From contig SLIE01000301.1 in assembly GCA_007135795.1 (NCBI GenBank), positions 1 through 5,203 on the forward strand: a DNA stretch of 5,203 nt, read 5' to 3'. Numbering within the stretch: position 1 is the stretch's first letter; every line of letters starts with the position of its first letter. Origin of the DNA: Desulfobacterales bacterium. GTDB taxonomy: Bacteria; Desulfobacterota; Desulfobacteria; Desulfobacterales; Desulfosalsimonadaceae. Shown here piece after piece: positions 1 to 5,203 of the stretch. Below the pieces are notes generated by a model. The model was not told where the DNA came from. It did no database searches and saw nothing but the letters and a program-made list of their open reading frames with translations. The position numbers and the translations under genes are program-made.

Positions 1-189
1 CAGGATATTTTCTTCCGAAAGCGGATCGATACCGGGTTTGAGCATGTCCCAGAGGATTTTCGTGCTGATCAGGCGGCCGCCCAGAAAGCGCCGCCGATCC
101 GTATCGGAAAGAGGATACGACCCGATGGTACCCGTTGATAAATCGACATCAAGGATCTCACCGGTATATCCTTTCAATTTTGTGGCCAT
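1..189 (-). CDS. Aldehyde:ferredoxin oxidoreductase-family protein, N-terminal 63 residues (partial at window edge)
   Basis: The reverse strand opens at an ATG at 187-189 and stays open to the window edge, giving 63 residues. Residues 7-20 (GYTGEILDVDLSTG) followed by RRFLGGRLIS and a DPLSEEN motif near residue 56 match the conserved start of the AOR N-terminal domain. That domain binds the tungsten-bis-pterin cofactor together with a 4Fe-4S cluster. Known members are cytoplasmic oxygen-sensitive enzymes oxidising aldehydes with ferredoxin, and relatives include BamB of class II benzoyl-CoA reductase. The fragment ends before the Fe-S cysteines and substrate region, so AOR proper, BamB-like and other subfamilies cannot be separated. 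A weak purine-rich AAGAG lies about 8-10 bases before the ATG. It lies downstream of the hydrolase-OsmC gene on the same strand, 178 bp away, and could be read through from it or use its own promoter. Confidence 0.88.
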   Translation of the reverse strand, partial: MATKLKGYTGEILDVDLSTGTIGSYPLSDTDRRRFLGGRLISTKILWDMLKPGIDPLSEENIL

Positions 190-300
190 TACACATCTCT
201 TTTCTTGTTCTAAAACTGCCATGACAGATCAAACTCAACAGATCCAGGTTAAGACAAATTGTATTAGTCTGGATTCCGATATTAACCTAATTTGCTTTTC

Positions 301-329
301 GTATAAACAGGATTATTGAAATTATCCAA
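301..329 (-). promoter_or_regulatory. Weak candidate promoter with an overlapping imperfect palindrome upstream of the AOR-family gene
   Basis: Read leftwards, a TTGGAT (324-329) lies 17 bases from TTATAC (301-306), both poor matches to sigma-70 boxes. An 18-bp inverted repeat at 310-327 (GGATTATTGAAATTATCC, one T-T mismatch per half-site pair) fills the spacer, where a repressor would be placed. The surrounding 190-367 gap is much more AT-rich than the genes. The box matches are weak, so this is only a pointer to where a promoter or operator for the AOR-family gene could be. Confidence 0.22.
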
Positions 330-367
330 ATAGTGATGGAACTTTTACCACATCATCATACCTTTGC

Positions 368-1588
368 TTACGCCTCAATTTTCGTTTCAATTCGGATCTC
401 CCCTTTCAATGTTCGGTGGACCGGGCACCGCGCGGCGATCTCCAGCAGCCGCTGCCGTTGATCCGCGTCAAGATCTCCCTTGAATGACAGCGCCAGTTTG
501 ATCTGGTCGACATATTTGTTTTTGGTTTCGCACTCATCGCAATCATCTGCATGGATCTTCCGGTGATTCAGACCGATCCGGATTCCTTCCAGCGGCCACT
601 TTTTCCGGTCCGCATACATTCGCAGCGTAATGGCCGTGCACGCACCCAAACCGGCAACCAGGTAATCATAGGGGGTGGGTCCCATGTCTGTTCCCCCCAT
701 GGATACCGGTTCATCCGCAACCAGGTCGTGTTGGCCCGTGATGATCTCCGTCATATACCCGGATTTGCCGCCAAGGGCCACAACCTGATCTTTGGCGGTG
801 ACCACCGCCGTTTCATCCGTTTTGGACAATGTCAAATACTTCCGGGACCAGGCGGCAATCAAGCTGCCGGCATATTGCGAATCCGCCTGTGCGGATAACA
901 GGTGGTCCGCGGTATCGAGCGAAATGAAACTTTTCGGATGTTTGGCGGCGGTGAATATTTCCGTCGCATTTTCAATCCCCACAATGCGATCCACCGGCGA
1001 ATGGAGAATCAACAAGGCCCGGTCGAGTTTTTTGATGGTGTCGGACATGTGATCGGCGGACAGGTCGTCTATAAATTGTTTTTTGATACGAAATACGCGT
1101 CCCTCCAGCTTGACCTCGGCTTCGCCCCGGCTTTCGATCCGCTCCCTGTCTTCTGCCATGTGCTTGAGGAGATGATCGGTTTTGGACGGGGTACCAATAA
1201 CCACTATGGCCCGGGCCGATTTGATCTCGCCGGCGGCCTGTAATACCGCCGCACCGCCTAGCGAGTGACCGATAAGAATCTGCGGAGCGGTATAATGCGT
1301 TTGCATAAACCCGGCCGCATCGATGAGATCGCTGACATTTGTGGTGAAATTGGTCTCCGAAAAATCACCCTCGCTTTGCCCGAGGCCAGTGAAATCAAAA
1401 CGCAATACCGCAATGCCGGCGCTGTTTAAGGTACGGCTGATGTTGTATGCGGCTTTTACGTTTCTGGAGCAGGTAAAGCAATGGGCAAACAAGGCATAAG
1501 CCTGCGGTTTGCTTTCAGAGGGTAAATCGATCTGGGCCGCGAGCTTTTGCCCATGCCGGTTGGTGAATTGCAGTTGTTTCGAGTTCAT
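368..1588 (-). CDS. Bifunctional alpha/beta hydrolase / OsmC-like domain fusion protein
   Basis: This is a 406-residue protein with two domains. Residues about 1-250 are an alpha/beta hydrolase: the nucleophile elbow GHSLGG carries Ser109, the likely acid is Asp200 (in SPVDRIVG) and the likely His is His229 (in DTADHLL). An HCFTCS segment at 36-41 sits where the oxyanion strand is expected. Residues about 265-400 are an OsmC/Ohr-like domain with the two family cysteines, Cys317 (in GACTAITL) and Cys388 (in ARCPVHRTL), plus an HADDCDEC segment at 346-353. OsmC/Ohr proteins reduce organic hydroperoxides through such a cysteine pair; the hydrolase substrate is unknown. The same fusion is a recognised architecture in proteobacteria. 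There is no signal peptide, so it is probably cytoplasmic. The start is supported by GGAGGT four bases or so upstream. The AOR-family gene follows downstream. Peroxide or acyl-ester detoxification is inference. Confidence 0.92.
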   Translation of the reverse strand: MNSKQLQFTNRHGQKLAAQIDLPSESKPQAYALFAHCFTCSRNVKAAYNISRTLNSAGIAVLRFDFTGLGQSEGDFSETNFTTNVSDLIDAAGFMQTHYTAPQILIGHSLGGAAVLQAAGEIKSARAIVVIGTPSKTDHLLKHMAEDRERIESRGEAEVKLEGRVFRIKKQFIDDLSADHMSDTIKKLDRALLILHSPVDRIVGIENATEIFTAAKHPKSFISLDTADHLLSAQADSQYAGSLIAAWSRKYLTLSKTDETAVVTAKDQVVALGGKSGYMTEIITGQHDLVADEPVSMGGTDMGPTPYDYLVAGLGACTAITLRMYADRKKWPLEGIRIGLNHRKIHADDCDECETKNKYVDQIKLALSFKGDLDADQRQRLLEIAARCPVHRTLKGEIRIETKIEA

Positions 1589-1591
1589 AAG

Positions 1592-1597
1592 ACCTCC
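1592..1597 (-). promoter_or_regulatory. Shine-Dalgarno site of the hydrolase-OsmC gene
   Basis: Read leftwards this is GGAGGT, a near-perfect anti-16S match, three bases before the ATG at 1586-1588. The spacing is shorter than usual but the match is strong and fixes the start codon. Confidence 0.7.
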
Positions 1598-1637
1598 GGG
1601 ATGTTTAAAGGGTCATAAGGAACGAAGACAAAAACAT

Positions 1638-1666
1638 ATTATACTCGTTTAGCGTTTCCATGGCCA
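1638..1666 (-). promoter_or_regulatory. Sigma-70-type promoter for the hydrolase-OsmC gene
   Basis: Read leftwards, a consensus -10 box TATAAT (1638-1643) is preceded, after a 17-base spacer, by TGGCCA (1661-1666), which matches the -35 consensus at four of six positions. The predicted start would fall near 1631, giving a leader of about 40 bases before the ATG. The -10 box is perfect and spacing is optimal; the -35 is weaker. Confidence 0.55.
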
Positions 1667-1748
1667 GTTTTTATTATGGCATACGGCCGCGGCAGTTGCA
1701 CCGCGTGCCCGGGTTTTACGGTTGCCGTACTACCAGATTGCCTCTAAT

Positions 1749-1777
1749 TTTGCCGATTGTTTGCACAAACTGGCAAA
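1749..1777. repeat. Interrupted inverted repeat (hairpin 1 of the intergenic cluster)
   Basis: Outer arms TTTGCC (1749-1754) and GGCAAA (1772-1777) enclose inner arms GTTTG (1759-1763) and CAAAC (1766-1770) around a CA loop. That makes 11 base pairs with an asymmetric 4-versus-1 base bulge. It is the first of several adjacent inverted repeats. Its role is not evident; a folded RNA element or a protein site are both possible. Confidence 0.5.
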
Positions 1778-1778
1778 C

Positions 1779-1849
1779 GCCTGGCGCCCCACTTTACCAT
1801 TGCGCCCCACCCACCGCCTCACCGTGGGAGCGCCAGGCTCCTGCCTGGC
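1779..1849. repeat. Nested inverted repeats with mutually exclusive pairings (REP/MITE-like)
   Basis: Arm A (1779-1792, GCCTGGCGCCCCAC) is complementary to arm B (1824-1838, GTGGGAGCGCCAGGC) with one extra base. The 3' half of arm B can instead pair with arm C: GCCAGGC (1832-1838), loop TCCT, GCCTGGC (1843-1849), a perfect 7-bp stem. A second copy of GCGCCCCAC, from arm A (1784-1792), occurs at 1802-1810 and could also pair with B. The arrangement resembles a palindromic intergenic repeat or a small non-autonomous element, but no flanking target-site duplication or transposase was found. A second copy elsewhere in the genome would be needed to call it a family. Confidence 0.5.
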
Positions 1850-1854
1850 ACTAT

Positions 1855-1871
1855 TAACAGCGAAGCTGTTA
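1855..1871. repeat. Perfect 7-bp hairpin with GAA loop
   Basis: TAACAGC (1855-1861) and GCTGTTA (1865-1871) pair perfectly around GAA. The centre reads GCGAAGC, a heptamer known from biophysical work to form an unusually stable DNA mini-hairpin. A run of five T residues follows eight bases later (1880-1884), too far for a standard intrinsic terminator, and no rightward gene lies upstream to be terminated. Confidence 0.55.
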
Positions 1872-2017
1872 TCCCGGCCTTTTTGTTAGATTCGGTTTTA
1901 AAAAAATTTAACCGGAATGCAACGTCATAGGCGGGGCCGGACGCCATGTTGTATGGAGTTTAATTTAATCGCCAGGAACGACTTTGAATTTTAGAAGAGA
2001 AGCCATTTAGTTTTTTC

Positions 2018-2046
2018 TTGACACCAGAGCGGAAGGGAAATATGTT
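2018..2046 (+). promoter_or_regulatory. Sigma-70-type promoter for the rightward operon
   Basis: A perfect -35 box TTGACA (2018-2023), a 17-base spacer and a -10 box TATGTT (2041-2046, four of six consensus positions) form the best promoter in the window. Transcription should begin near 2052-2054, which coincides with the left edge of the palindrome at 2052-2075, and run into the flavoprotein gene at 2113. Confidence 0.75.
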
Positions 2047-2051
2047 TTTAC

Positions 2052-2075
2052 CAGTCGACCGTCGACGGTCGACTG
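2052..2075. promoter_or_regulatory. 24-bp perfect palindrome at the transcription start: probable operator
   Basis: Every position from 2052 to 2075 is self-complementary. It contains three GTCGAC hexamers (2054-2059, 2061-2066, 2068-2073) at an exact 7-bp period, the outer two giving the dyad. Placement immediately after the -10 box is typical of a repressor operator of TetR-like dimers, though no regulator gene lies in the window and the family is inference. In RNA the same bases would form a 10-bp hairpin with a UCGA loop at or very near the 5' end of the transcript, so an mRNA-stabilising role is an alternative. Confidence 0.7.
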
Positions 2076-2098
2076 TATATCTATCCGGAAATACCAAA

Positions 2099-2103
2099 GA
2101 GGA
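2099..2103 (+). promoter_or_regulatory. Shine-Dalgarno site of the flavoprotein gene
   Basis: GAGGA lies nine bases before the ATG at 2113 and decides the start. It sits about 24 bases after the palindrome, so a hairpin at 2052-2075 would leave it accessible. Confidence 0.6.
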
Positions 2104-2112
2104 AGAACTGCC

Positions 2113-3432
2113 ATGAAACCACCTGATAACGAATTTGATGCCATCGTGGTCGGCAGCGGCCCTGGAGGTGCGAGTGTCGCCCGTGATCTGTCCTGTCGGA
2201 GGAAGAAGGTCCTCATCCTGGAATGGGGGGACAATGACCCGGTTGAAGGGTCGTTCGTTCAGACGATCCCGCGGGCATTTCTCCCCGGAAAGAGCATGCT
2301 TGTCACCAGGCAGATGATGGGGATTGTCCGGGCCATTACAACGGGCGGCAGTTCATTGCTCTATTGCGCCACGGCATTTGATCCCCCGGTGGAAATGTTA
2401 AAGGCACATGGGGTGGATATTTCTGCGGAAGTTGCGGAAATCAGGGAAGACGTTCCCATAGAGCCCCTCTCGGATGCGCTGATGGGGGCCGGTCCGCGGG
2501 GTTTTTTCGAAAGTGCCATGGATATAGGATACGACGTCCACCGATTGAACAAGTTTATTTTTCAGGACAAGTGCCGCGTCGATTGTCAGCTTTGCCTCTA
2601 TGGTTGCCCTCATGGCGCCAAGTGGAATGCCCGCAATTTGGTGGATGACGCGCTCCGTAGCGGGGCGCGGATGATCAACTACGCCCGGGTGGAGAAGGTT
2701 CTGATTGAAAACGGGCAGGCCACCGGCGTCGAATACCGCCACAACAGGCAAACCCTAAGGGCGTATGCATCCAAGATCATCATTGCTGCCGGCGGGATCG
2801 GCTCCCCGTTGATCTTGCGCCAAAGTGGCATTGAACAGACTGGCCGGAATTTTTTCTACGACCCGCTGGTTTACGTGTATGGCACAATCAAGGGTCTCGG
2901 CAACGGCAGATCCGTACCCATGAGCGCAGGTGTGCATTTTCCGGACGACGGCATTGTCATGACGGATTTCAATCTCCCTCATCTCATGAAAATTCTCTTC
3001 GATCTTGAAGTGTTTAAAATCAGGCAGGCATTTGCCTACAAGGATGTGCTCCCCATCATGATCAAGGTCCGCGACGACCTGGGGGGTGAAATCACGCCGC
3101 GGGGATGGGTCCGAAAGCCGCTCGGCAAGCAGGACAAGTTGCGCCTGGACAAGGGCGCGGATCACGCCCGTCGCATCCTCGCTAATGCCGGTGCCACGGA
3201 CATATACAGGGGGTGGCGGTTTGCCGCTCACCCGGGGGGTACCGTGAAAATCGGCGAACACCTGGATTCCAATTTAAAGACGGTTTACGACAACCTTTAT
3301 GTGTGTGATTGCTCGGTAATACCAGAAGCGTGGGGTCTCCCCCCCACCTGGACGCTTTTGGCCCTGGGGAGACGCCTGGCCAAGCACCTGACGGCCAGGG
3401 ATAGGGTCGCCGTACCATCGCATTTCAATTAA
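2113..3432 (+). CDS. GMC-like FAD-dependent oxidoreductase with a four-cysteine motif
   Basis: This 439-residue protein starts with a Rossmann dinucleotide-binding motif, VVGSGPGGASVA (GxGxxG at Gly14, Gly16, Gly19) ending at Glu37, as in FAD-binding flavoenzymes. Residues 151-170 carry CRVDCQLCLYGCPHGAK (Cys154, 158, 161, 165), a cysteine-rich insertion seen in some long-chain-alcohol-oxidase-type and related GMC proteins. Residues 224-231 (IAAGGIGS) are the second FAD-contact segment. The C-terminus has HPGGTVKIG (His373), NLYVCDCSVIPE and GLPPTWTLLALGRRLA, a typical GMC C-terminal domain. At the position of the usual second catalytic His or Asn there appears to be Pro410. The protein is shorter than typical GMC enzymes (about 500-550), the deficit falling in the substrate domain. 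It probably oxidises an alcohol, or reduces or desaturates a ring substrate, in the cytoplasm; the substrate is unknown. It heads the rightward gene set. Confidence 0.85.
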   Translation: MKPPDNEFDAIVVGSGPGGASVARDLSCRRKKVLILEWGDNDPVEGSFVQTIPRAFLPGKSMLVTRQMMGIVRAITTGGSSLLYCATAFDPPVEMLKAHGVDISAEVAEIREDVPIEPLSDALMGAGPRGFFESAMDIGYDVHRLNKFIFQDKCRVDCQLCLYGCPHGAKWNARNLVDDALRSGARMINYARVEKVLIENGQATGVEYRHNRQTLRAYASKIIIAAGGIGSPLILRQSGIEQTGRNFFYDPLVYVYGTIKGLGNGRSVPMSAGVHFPDDGIVMTDFNLPHLMKILFDLEVFKIRQAFAYKDVLPIMIKVRDDLGGEITPRGWVRKPLGKQDKLRLDKGADHARRILANAGATDIYRGWRFAAHPGGTVKIGEHLDSNLKTVYDNLYVCDCSVIPEAWGLPPTWTLLALGRRLAKHLTARDRVAVPSHFN

Positions 3433-3466
3433 GCGATTGTTTATGTGCACCCTGGATTAGAATTTC

Positions 3467-3480
3467 TGGTTAAATAACCA
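3467..3480. promoter_or_regulatory. Inverted repeat TGGTTA-AA-TAACCA in the gap before the unknown gene
   Basis: Two perfect 6-base arms separated by AA lie 35 bases after the flavoprotein stop codon. There is no T-run after it, so it is not a normal intrinsic terminator. It may be a small protein-binding site. A poor promoter-like pair (TTGTTT at 3437-3442 and TAGAAT at 3458-3463, spacer only 15) lies just upstream, so a separate promoter for the next two genes cannot be excluded. Confidence 0.3.
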
Positions 3481-3508
3481 TTTCCCAAGCGATTTTGACC
3501 ATCAACAC

Positions 3509-3537
3509 AAAAGGATCGTTATAAAAAGGATCGTTCC
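3509..3537 (+). repeat. 15-bp tandem duplication of the ribosome binding site
   Basis: AAAAGGATCGTT occurs at 3509-3520 and again at 3524-3535, an exact 15-bp shift. The second copy puts AAGGA seven bases before the ATG at 3538 and is the working Shine-Dalgarno site. The first copy has no start codon at a usable distance. The shift is a tandem duplication, possibly from slippage. Confidence 0.65.
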
Positions 3538-5025
3538 ATGAACAGGAAAAAAAGATCAAGGGGTTATGGCACCCGGGATGATAGCGCCATTGATACTGAT
3601 TCCGTCGATTATGACGCTGGTGTGGCCATTGTTGGCAGACTGCTCCACACCCGGGAAGTTCGAAGGCTTTTGGGTGCAATCCTCCCTGATCTGTTACATC
3701 TTTATGCCGGAAACAGCCGGGTAAGGAAATTCCTTGCCGACGGGGTGGGACGGCATTTTGTCAAAACCCTTTCCCCGGTGGATGATACGAATGAGAGCCG
3801 GGAAATTGAAAAACTGTTTCAAGACGACGCTTTTGTCCGGGACGTGGCGGAAACCCTCCCTGATTTACTGAATTCAGCGCTGGGTCTGGCAAGCATGACT
3901 CTTGCCACAGTGGAAAGCTTTGAAACAGAAGACAAAAAAAAGCTGTTTGAAAACCTGCTCTCCCGTCCGGTGGCCGATCGGACCGGCGACCTGGTTACCC
4001 GGGGGTGCCGGATTTTAAATGATATCCACAAAAATGATCCCGAGTTTTTCACCCGTATGTCGGGCCCTGGTTTTCAGAGATGGATCGAAGCCATTGATTT
4101 CGGTGAGATCAAAGAGGCTGTGGACAACTCGACCGGCGATCTCCGGGCGTTTGTGATCATGGCCAACACCGCTTTGTGGAAATATCCGGCCAAAGTGTTG
4201 CTGTTGCTCTCCTTGCTTCCTCCCATGGTCAATATGCTCACCGATTCCCTTGAAATATCCTTAAACCGGATGAATGAACTCCCGGCGGATCTCCTCACGG
4301 ATGTGGTGTTGTCATTGATTCGCGAAATTGACGCGCCAAATATGGGTAACCTGGTAAACGAAACAACGGAATTGGCCCGGAAAATCAATACAGGGAGCAG
4401 CCTCCTGGGGGAACCGGGCTCACCGCAGCTGCCAAGGATTCTGGCCGACAAGGTCGAGGAGGTGGTCGGGCGGATTGATCCCGCTACCTTGTGGAAGGCT
4501 CGCCTGGCGTGGGCGGAAACCGGAAGCGTGATCAAACTGGCCATGACGGATGCGGTCAACAGCCGACCCGATTTGAAGCAGCTTTTCCTGCTAAAGAGAC
4601 CCGAACTCACCAATCTCCGTATCAAGACGCACAACCAGGCAATCTCCTGGTGGGACAATATGGATGATGGGGAAACCGCCGATTCAATCTCCAAAAGTTT
4701 TTCTGCGTATGACGTGCAGGAACTCGGTGAGCTCATCAACAACCTGCTTCGGCTCTTTAACCGAACCGGGGATCACTTGCCGGAATTCTGGCCCGGGCTT
4801 ATCGAGCAGTTTATGTCGGCCATAGACGATGACGAGCTGGCCGGTGCTACGGCAAATTTCTTCGGGGTTGACAATGGGAAAGTGTCACCTGCGGCCCGGG
4901 CCGTGGTTCCCCGGATGGTGTTGTGGGTCGCAGATGCGCTTGCGCCGGCTGACGATATGCATGAAGAGACAGCGCGGCAGGCCCGGATAGCGCTTCGAAA
5001 CCTGTTTTCCGGAGAGGAGGCTTGA
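3538..5025 (+). CDS. Uncharacterised 495-residue helical protein with a three-fold internal repeat
   Basis: I do not recognise this family. The protein begins with a basic tail (MNRKKRSRGYGTR) and an acidic stretch, then is helix-rich throughout with no signal peptide. A repeat of about 115-125 residues occurs three times (about 135-248, 251-377, 379-490). Each copy has a helix beginning G-[DNE]-L-[VI] (Gly150, Gly270, Gly397), then I-D-x3-[IL]-x2-A (186-194, 313-321, 429-437), then a Pro-led hydrophobic stretch (from 217, 344, 451). The part before 135 may be a degenerate further copy. A leucine-rich run at 220-229 is short for a membrane span. Cysteine is scarce (Cys157 is the only one), so it is unlikely to carry an Fe-S cluster. 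Its stop is three bases before the dehydratase-family start, so the two are coupled; a scaffold or partner role is inference. The start is supported by AAGGA seven bases upstream. Confidence 0.85.
   Translation: MNRKKRSRGYGTRDDSAIDTDSVDYDAGVAIVGRLLHTREVRRLLGAILPDLLHLYAGNSRVRKFLADGVGRHFVKTLSPVDDTNESREIEKLFQDDAFVRDVAETLPDLLNSALGLASMTLATVESFETEDKKKLFENLLSRPVADRTGDLVTRGCRILNDIHKNDPEFFTRMSGPGFQRWIEAIDFGEIKEAVDNSTGDLRAFVIMANTALWKYPAKVLLLLSLLPPMVNMLTDSLEISLNRMNELPADLLTDVVLSLIREIDAPNMGNLVNETTELARKINTGSSLLGEPGSPQLPRILADKVEEVVGRIDPATLWKARLAWAETGSVIKLAMTDAVNSRPDLKQLFLLKRPELTNLRIKTHNQAISWWDNMDDGETADSISKSFSAYDVQELGELINNLLRLFNRTGDHLPEFWPGLIEQFMSAIDDDELAGATANFFGVDNGKVSPAARAVVPRMVLWVADALAPADDMHEETARQARIALRNLFSGEEA
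5011..5020 (+). promoter_or_regulatory. Shine-Dalgarno site inside the end of the unknown gene
   Basis: GGAGAGGAGG ends eight bases before the ATG at 5029 and overlaps the last codons of the 495-residue gene, which stops at 5023-5025. This supports translational coupling of the two proteins. Confidence 0.75.
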
Positions 5026-5028
5026 GCC

Positions 5029-5203
5029 ATGGACGTTTTTTATGATGCAGCAACCCGGATCGACTCCCAATCGATCATGCGTTGGAAAGCTGCGGGCAAA
5101 CCGGTGGTCGGTTACACCTGTTCGTATACGCCGCCGGAAATATTTTACGCAGCCGGCATTCTGCCGGTTCGCTTACGGGGTATTGAAACCGAAGGGACCG
5201 AGG
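5029..5203 (+). CDS. 2-hydroxyacyl-CoA dehydratase D / benzoyl-CoA reductase-family subunit, N-terminal 58 residues (partial)
   Basis: The frame from the ATG at 5029 stays open to the window edge. After a short helix, residues 25-48 read PVVGYTCSYTPPEIFYAAG and ILPVR, the signature opening of the HgdB/FldC/BcrB-BcrC family (HGD-D). In that family Cys31 is expected to be a ligand of the 4Fe-4S cluster. Members are oxygen-sensitive enzymes that dehydrate 2-hydroxyacyl-CoA or reduce aryl-CoA by ketyl-type radical chemistry, activated by an ATP-dependent HgdC-type protein; double-cubane cluster proteins also belong here. The fragment cannot tell these apart. It follows the 495-residue gene by three bases, with a strong ribosome binding site, and is part of the same transcript. 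A partner subunit and an activator ATPase are expected beyond the right edge. Confidence 0.88.
   Translation, partial: MDVFYDAATRIDSQSIMRWKAAGKPVVGYTCSYTPPEIFYAAGILPVRLRGIETEGTE

Larger units (their letters stand above)
1589..2112. other. Divergent intergenic region, 524 bp
   Basis: This gap separates the leftward hydrolase-OsmC gene from the rightward flavoprotein gene. It holds the leftward promoter near its left end, a hairpin-rich segment at about 1749-1871, an A-tract segment (1898-1909) flanked by CGGTT/AACCG arms, and the rightward promoter with its palindromic operator at 2018-2075. I see no tRNA-like structure and no credible gene. The 65-codon open frame at 1660-1857 has no ribosome binding site and a composition unlike protein (rich in Pro, Trp, Arg, His and Cys), and it runs across the inverted repeats. 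Confidence 0.7.

Noticed and set aside
38..319. Open 93-codon frame on the + strand
   Set aside because: It overlaps the AOR-family start on the opposite strand, which has clear family motifs, and its protein is low in conserved features (Arg-rich start, then intergenic AT-rich translation).
551..1243. Three + strand open frames inside the hydrolase-OsmC gene
   Set aside because: They are antisense shadows of a gene with intact catalytic motifs in both domains.
1660..1857. Open 65-codon frame on the + strand in the divergent gap
   Set aside because: There is no ribosome binding site, the composition is odd, and it is laid over inverted repeats and the leftward promoter.
1832..1884. Intrinsic terminator (hairpins followed by five T)
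   Set aside because: The T-run is eight bases from the last stem and no rightward gene precedes it.
2054..2073. Three GTCGAC units as a CRISPR-like or iteron array
   Set aside because: The units are only 7 bp apart with no spacers and form one dyad next to a promoter, which fits an operator better.
2755..3261. 168-codon reverse frame inside the flavoprotein gene
   Set aside because: It is antisense to the GMC C-terminal coding region, with no motif or ribosome binding site to support it.
2113..3432. Flavoprotein as a truncated or frameshifted pseudogene, because it is shorter than usual GMC enzymes
   Set aside because: Both the FAD-binding start and the complete C-terminal GMC motifs are in one uninterrupted frame with a proper start signal, so a shorter subfamily is more likely.
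4074..4742. 222-codon reverse frame inside the unknown gene
   Set aside because: It is Ser/Arg-rich, typical of an antisense frame in GC-moderate coding DNA; the forward frame has a start signal, coupling and internal repeats.

Overview
The window looks like chromosomal DNA from a strict anaerobe, most plausibly a sulfate-reducing or aromatic-degrading Desulfobacterota (former Deltaproteobacteria). This is inferred from gene content, mainly an aldehyde:ferredoxin oxidoreductase-family N-terminus and a 2-hydroxyacyl-CoA dehydratase/benzoyl-CoA reductase-family N-terminus, and from the moderate G+C with AT-rich intergenic DNA. No species can be named.

Layout. On the left, two genes read leftwards. 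The promoter-distal one is the first 63 codons of an aldehyde ferredoxin oxidoreductase-family (tungsten/Fe-S) protein, cut by the window edge. Upstream of it is a complete 406-residue fusion of an alpha/beta hydrolase with an OsmC-like domain. A 524-bp divergent intergenic region follows. It holds the leftward promoter, a cluster of inverted repeats, and then a good sigma-70-type promoter whose expected start point falls on a perfect 24-bp palindrome, the best candidate operator in the window. Three genes read rightwards: a 439-residue GMC-like FAD oxidoreductase with a four-cysteine motif, a 495-residue protein of unknown function with a three-fold internal repeat, and the first 58 codons of a 2-hydroxyacyl-CoA dehydratase D-family protein, whose start lies three bases after the preceding stop.

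How they may work together. The unknown 495-residue protein and the dehydratase/reductase-family protein are translationally coupled. The flavoprotein gene 105 bp upstream carries the only strong promoter for the set, although a separate promoter in that gap is not excluded. The rightward unit therefore looks like a regulated module built around a low-potential Fe-S acyl-CoA dehydratase or reductase-type enzyme, with a flavoprotein and a new repeat protein as partners. That partnership is inference. The leftward genes (hydrolase-OsmC and the AOR-family protein) may be a separate stress or aldehyde-handling unit.
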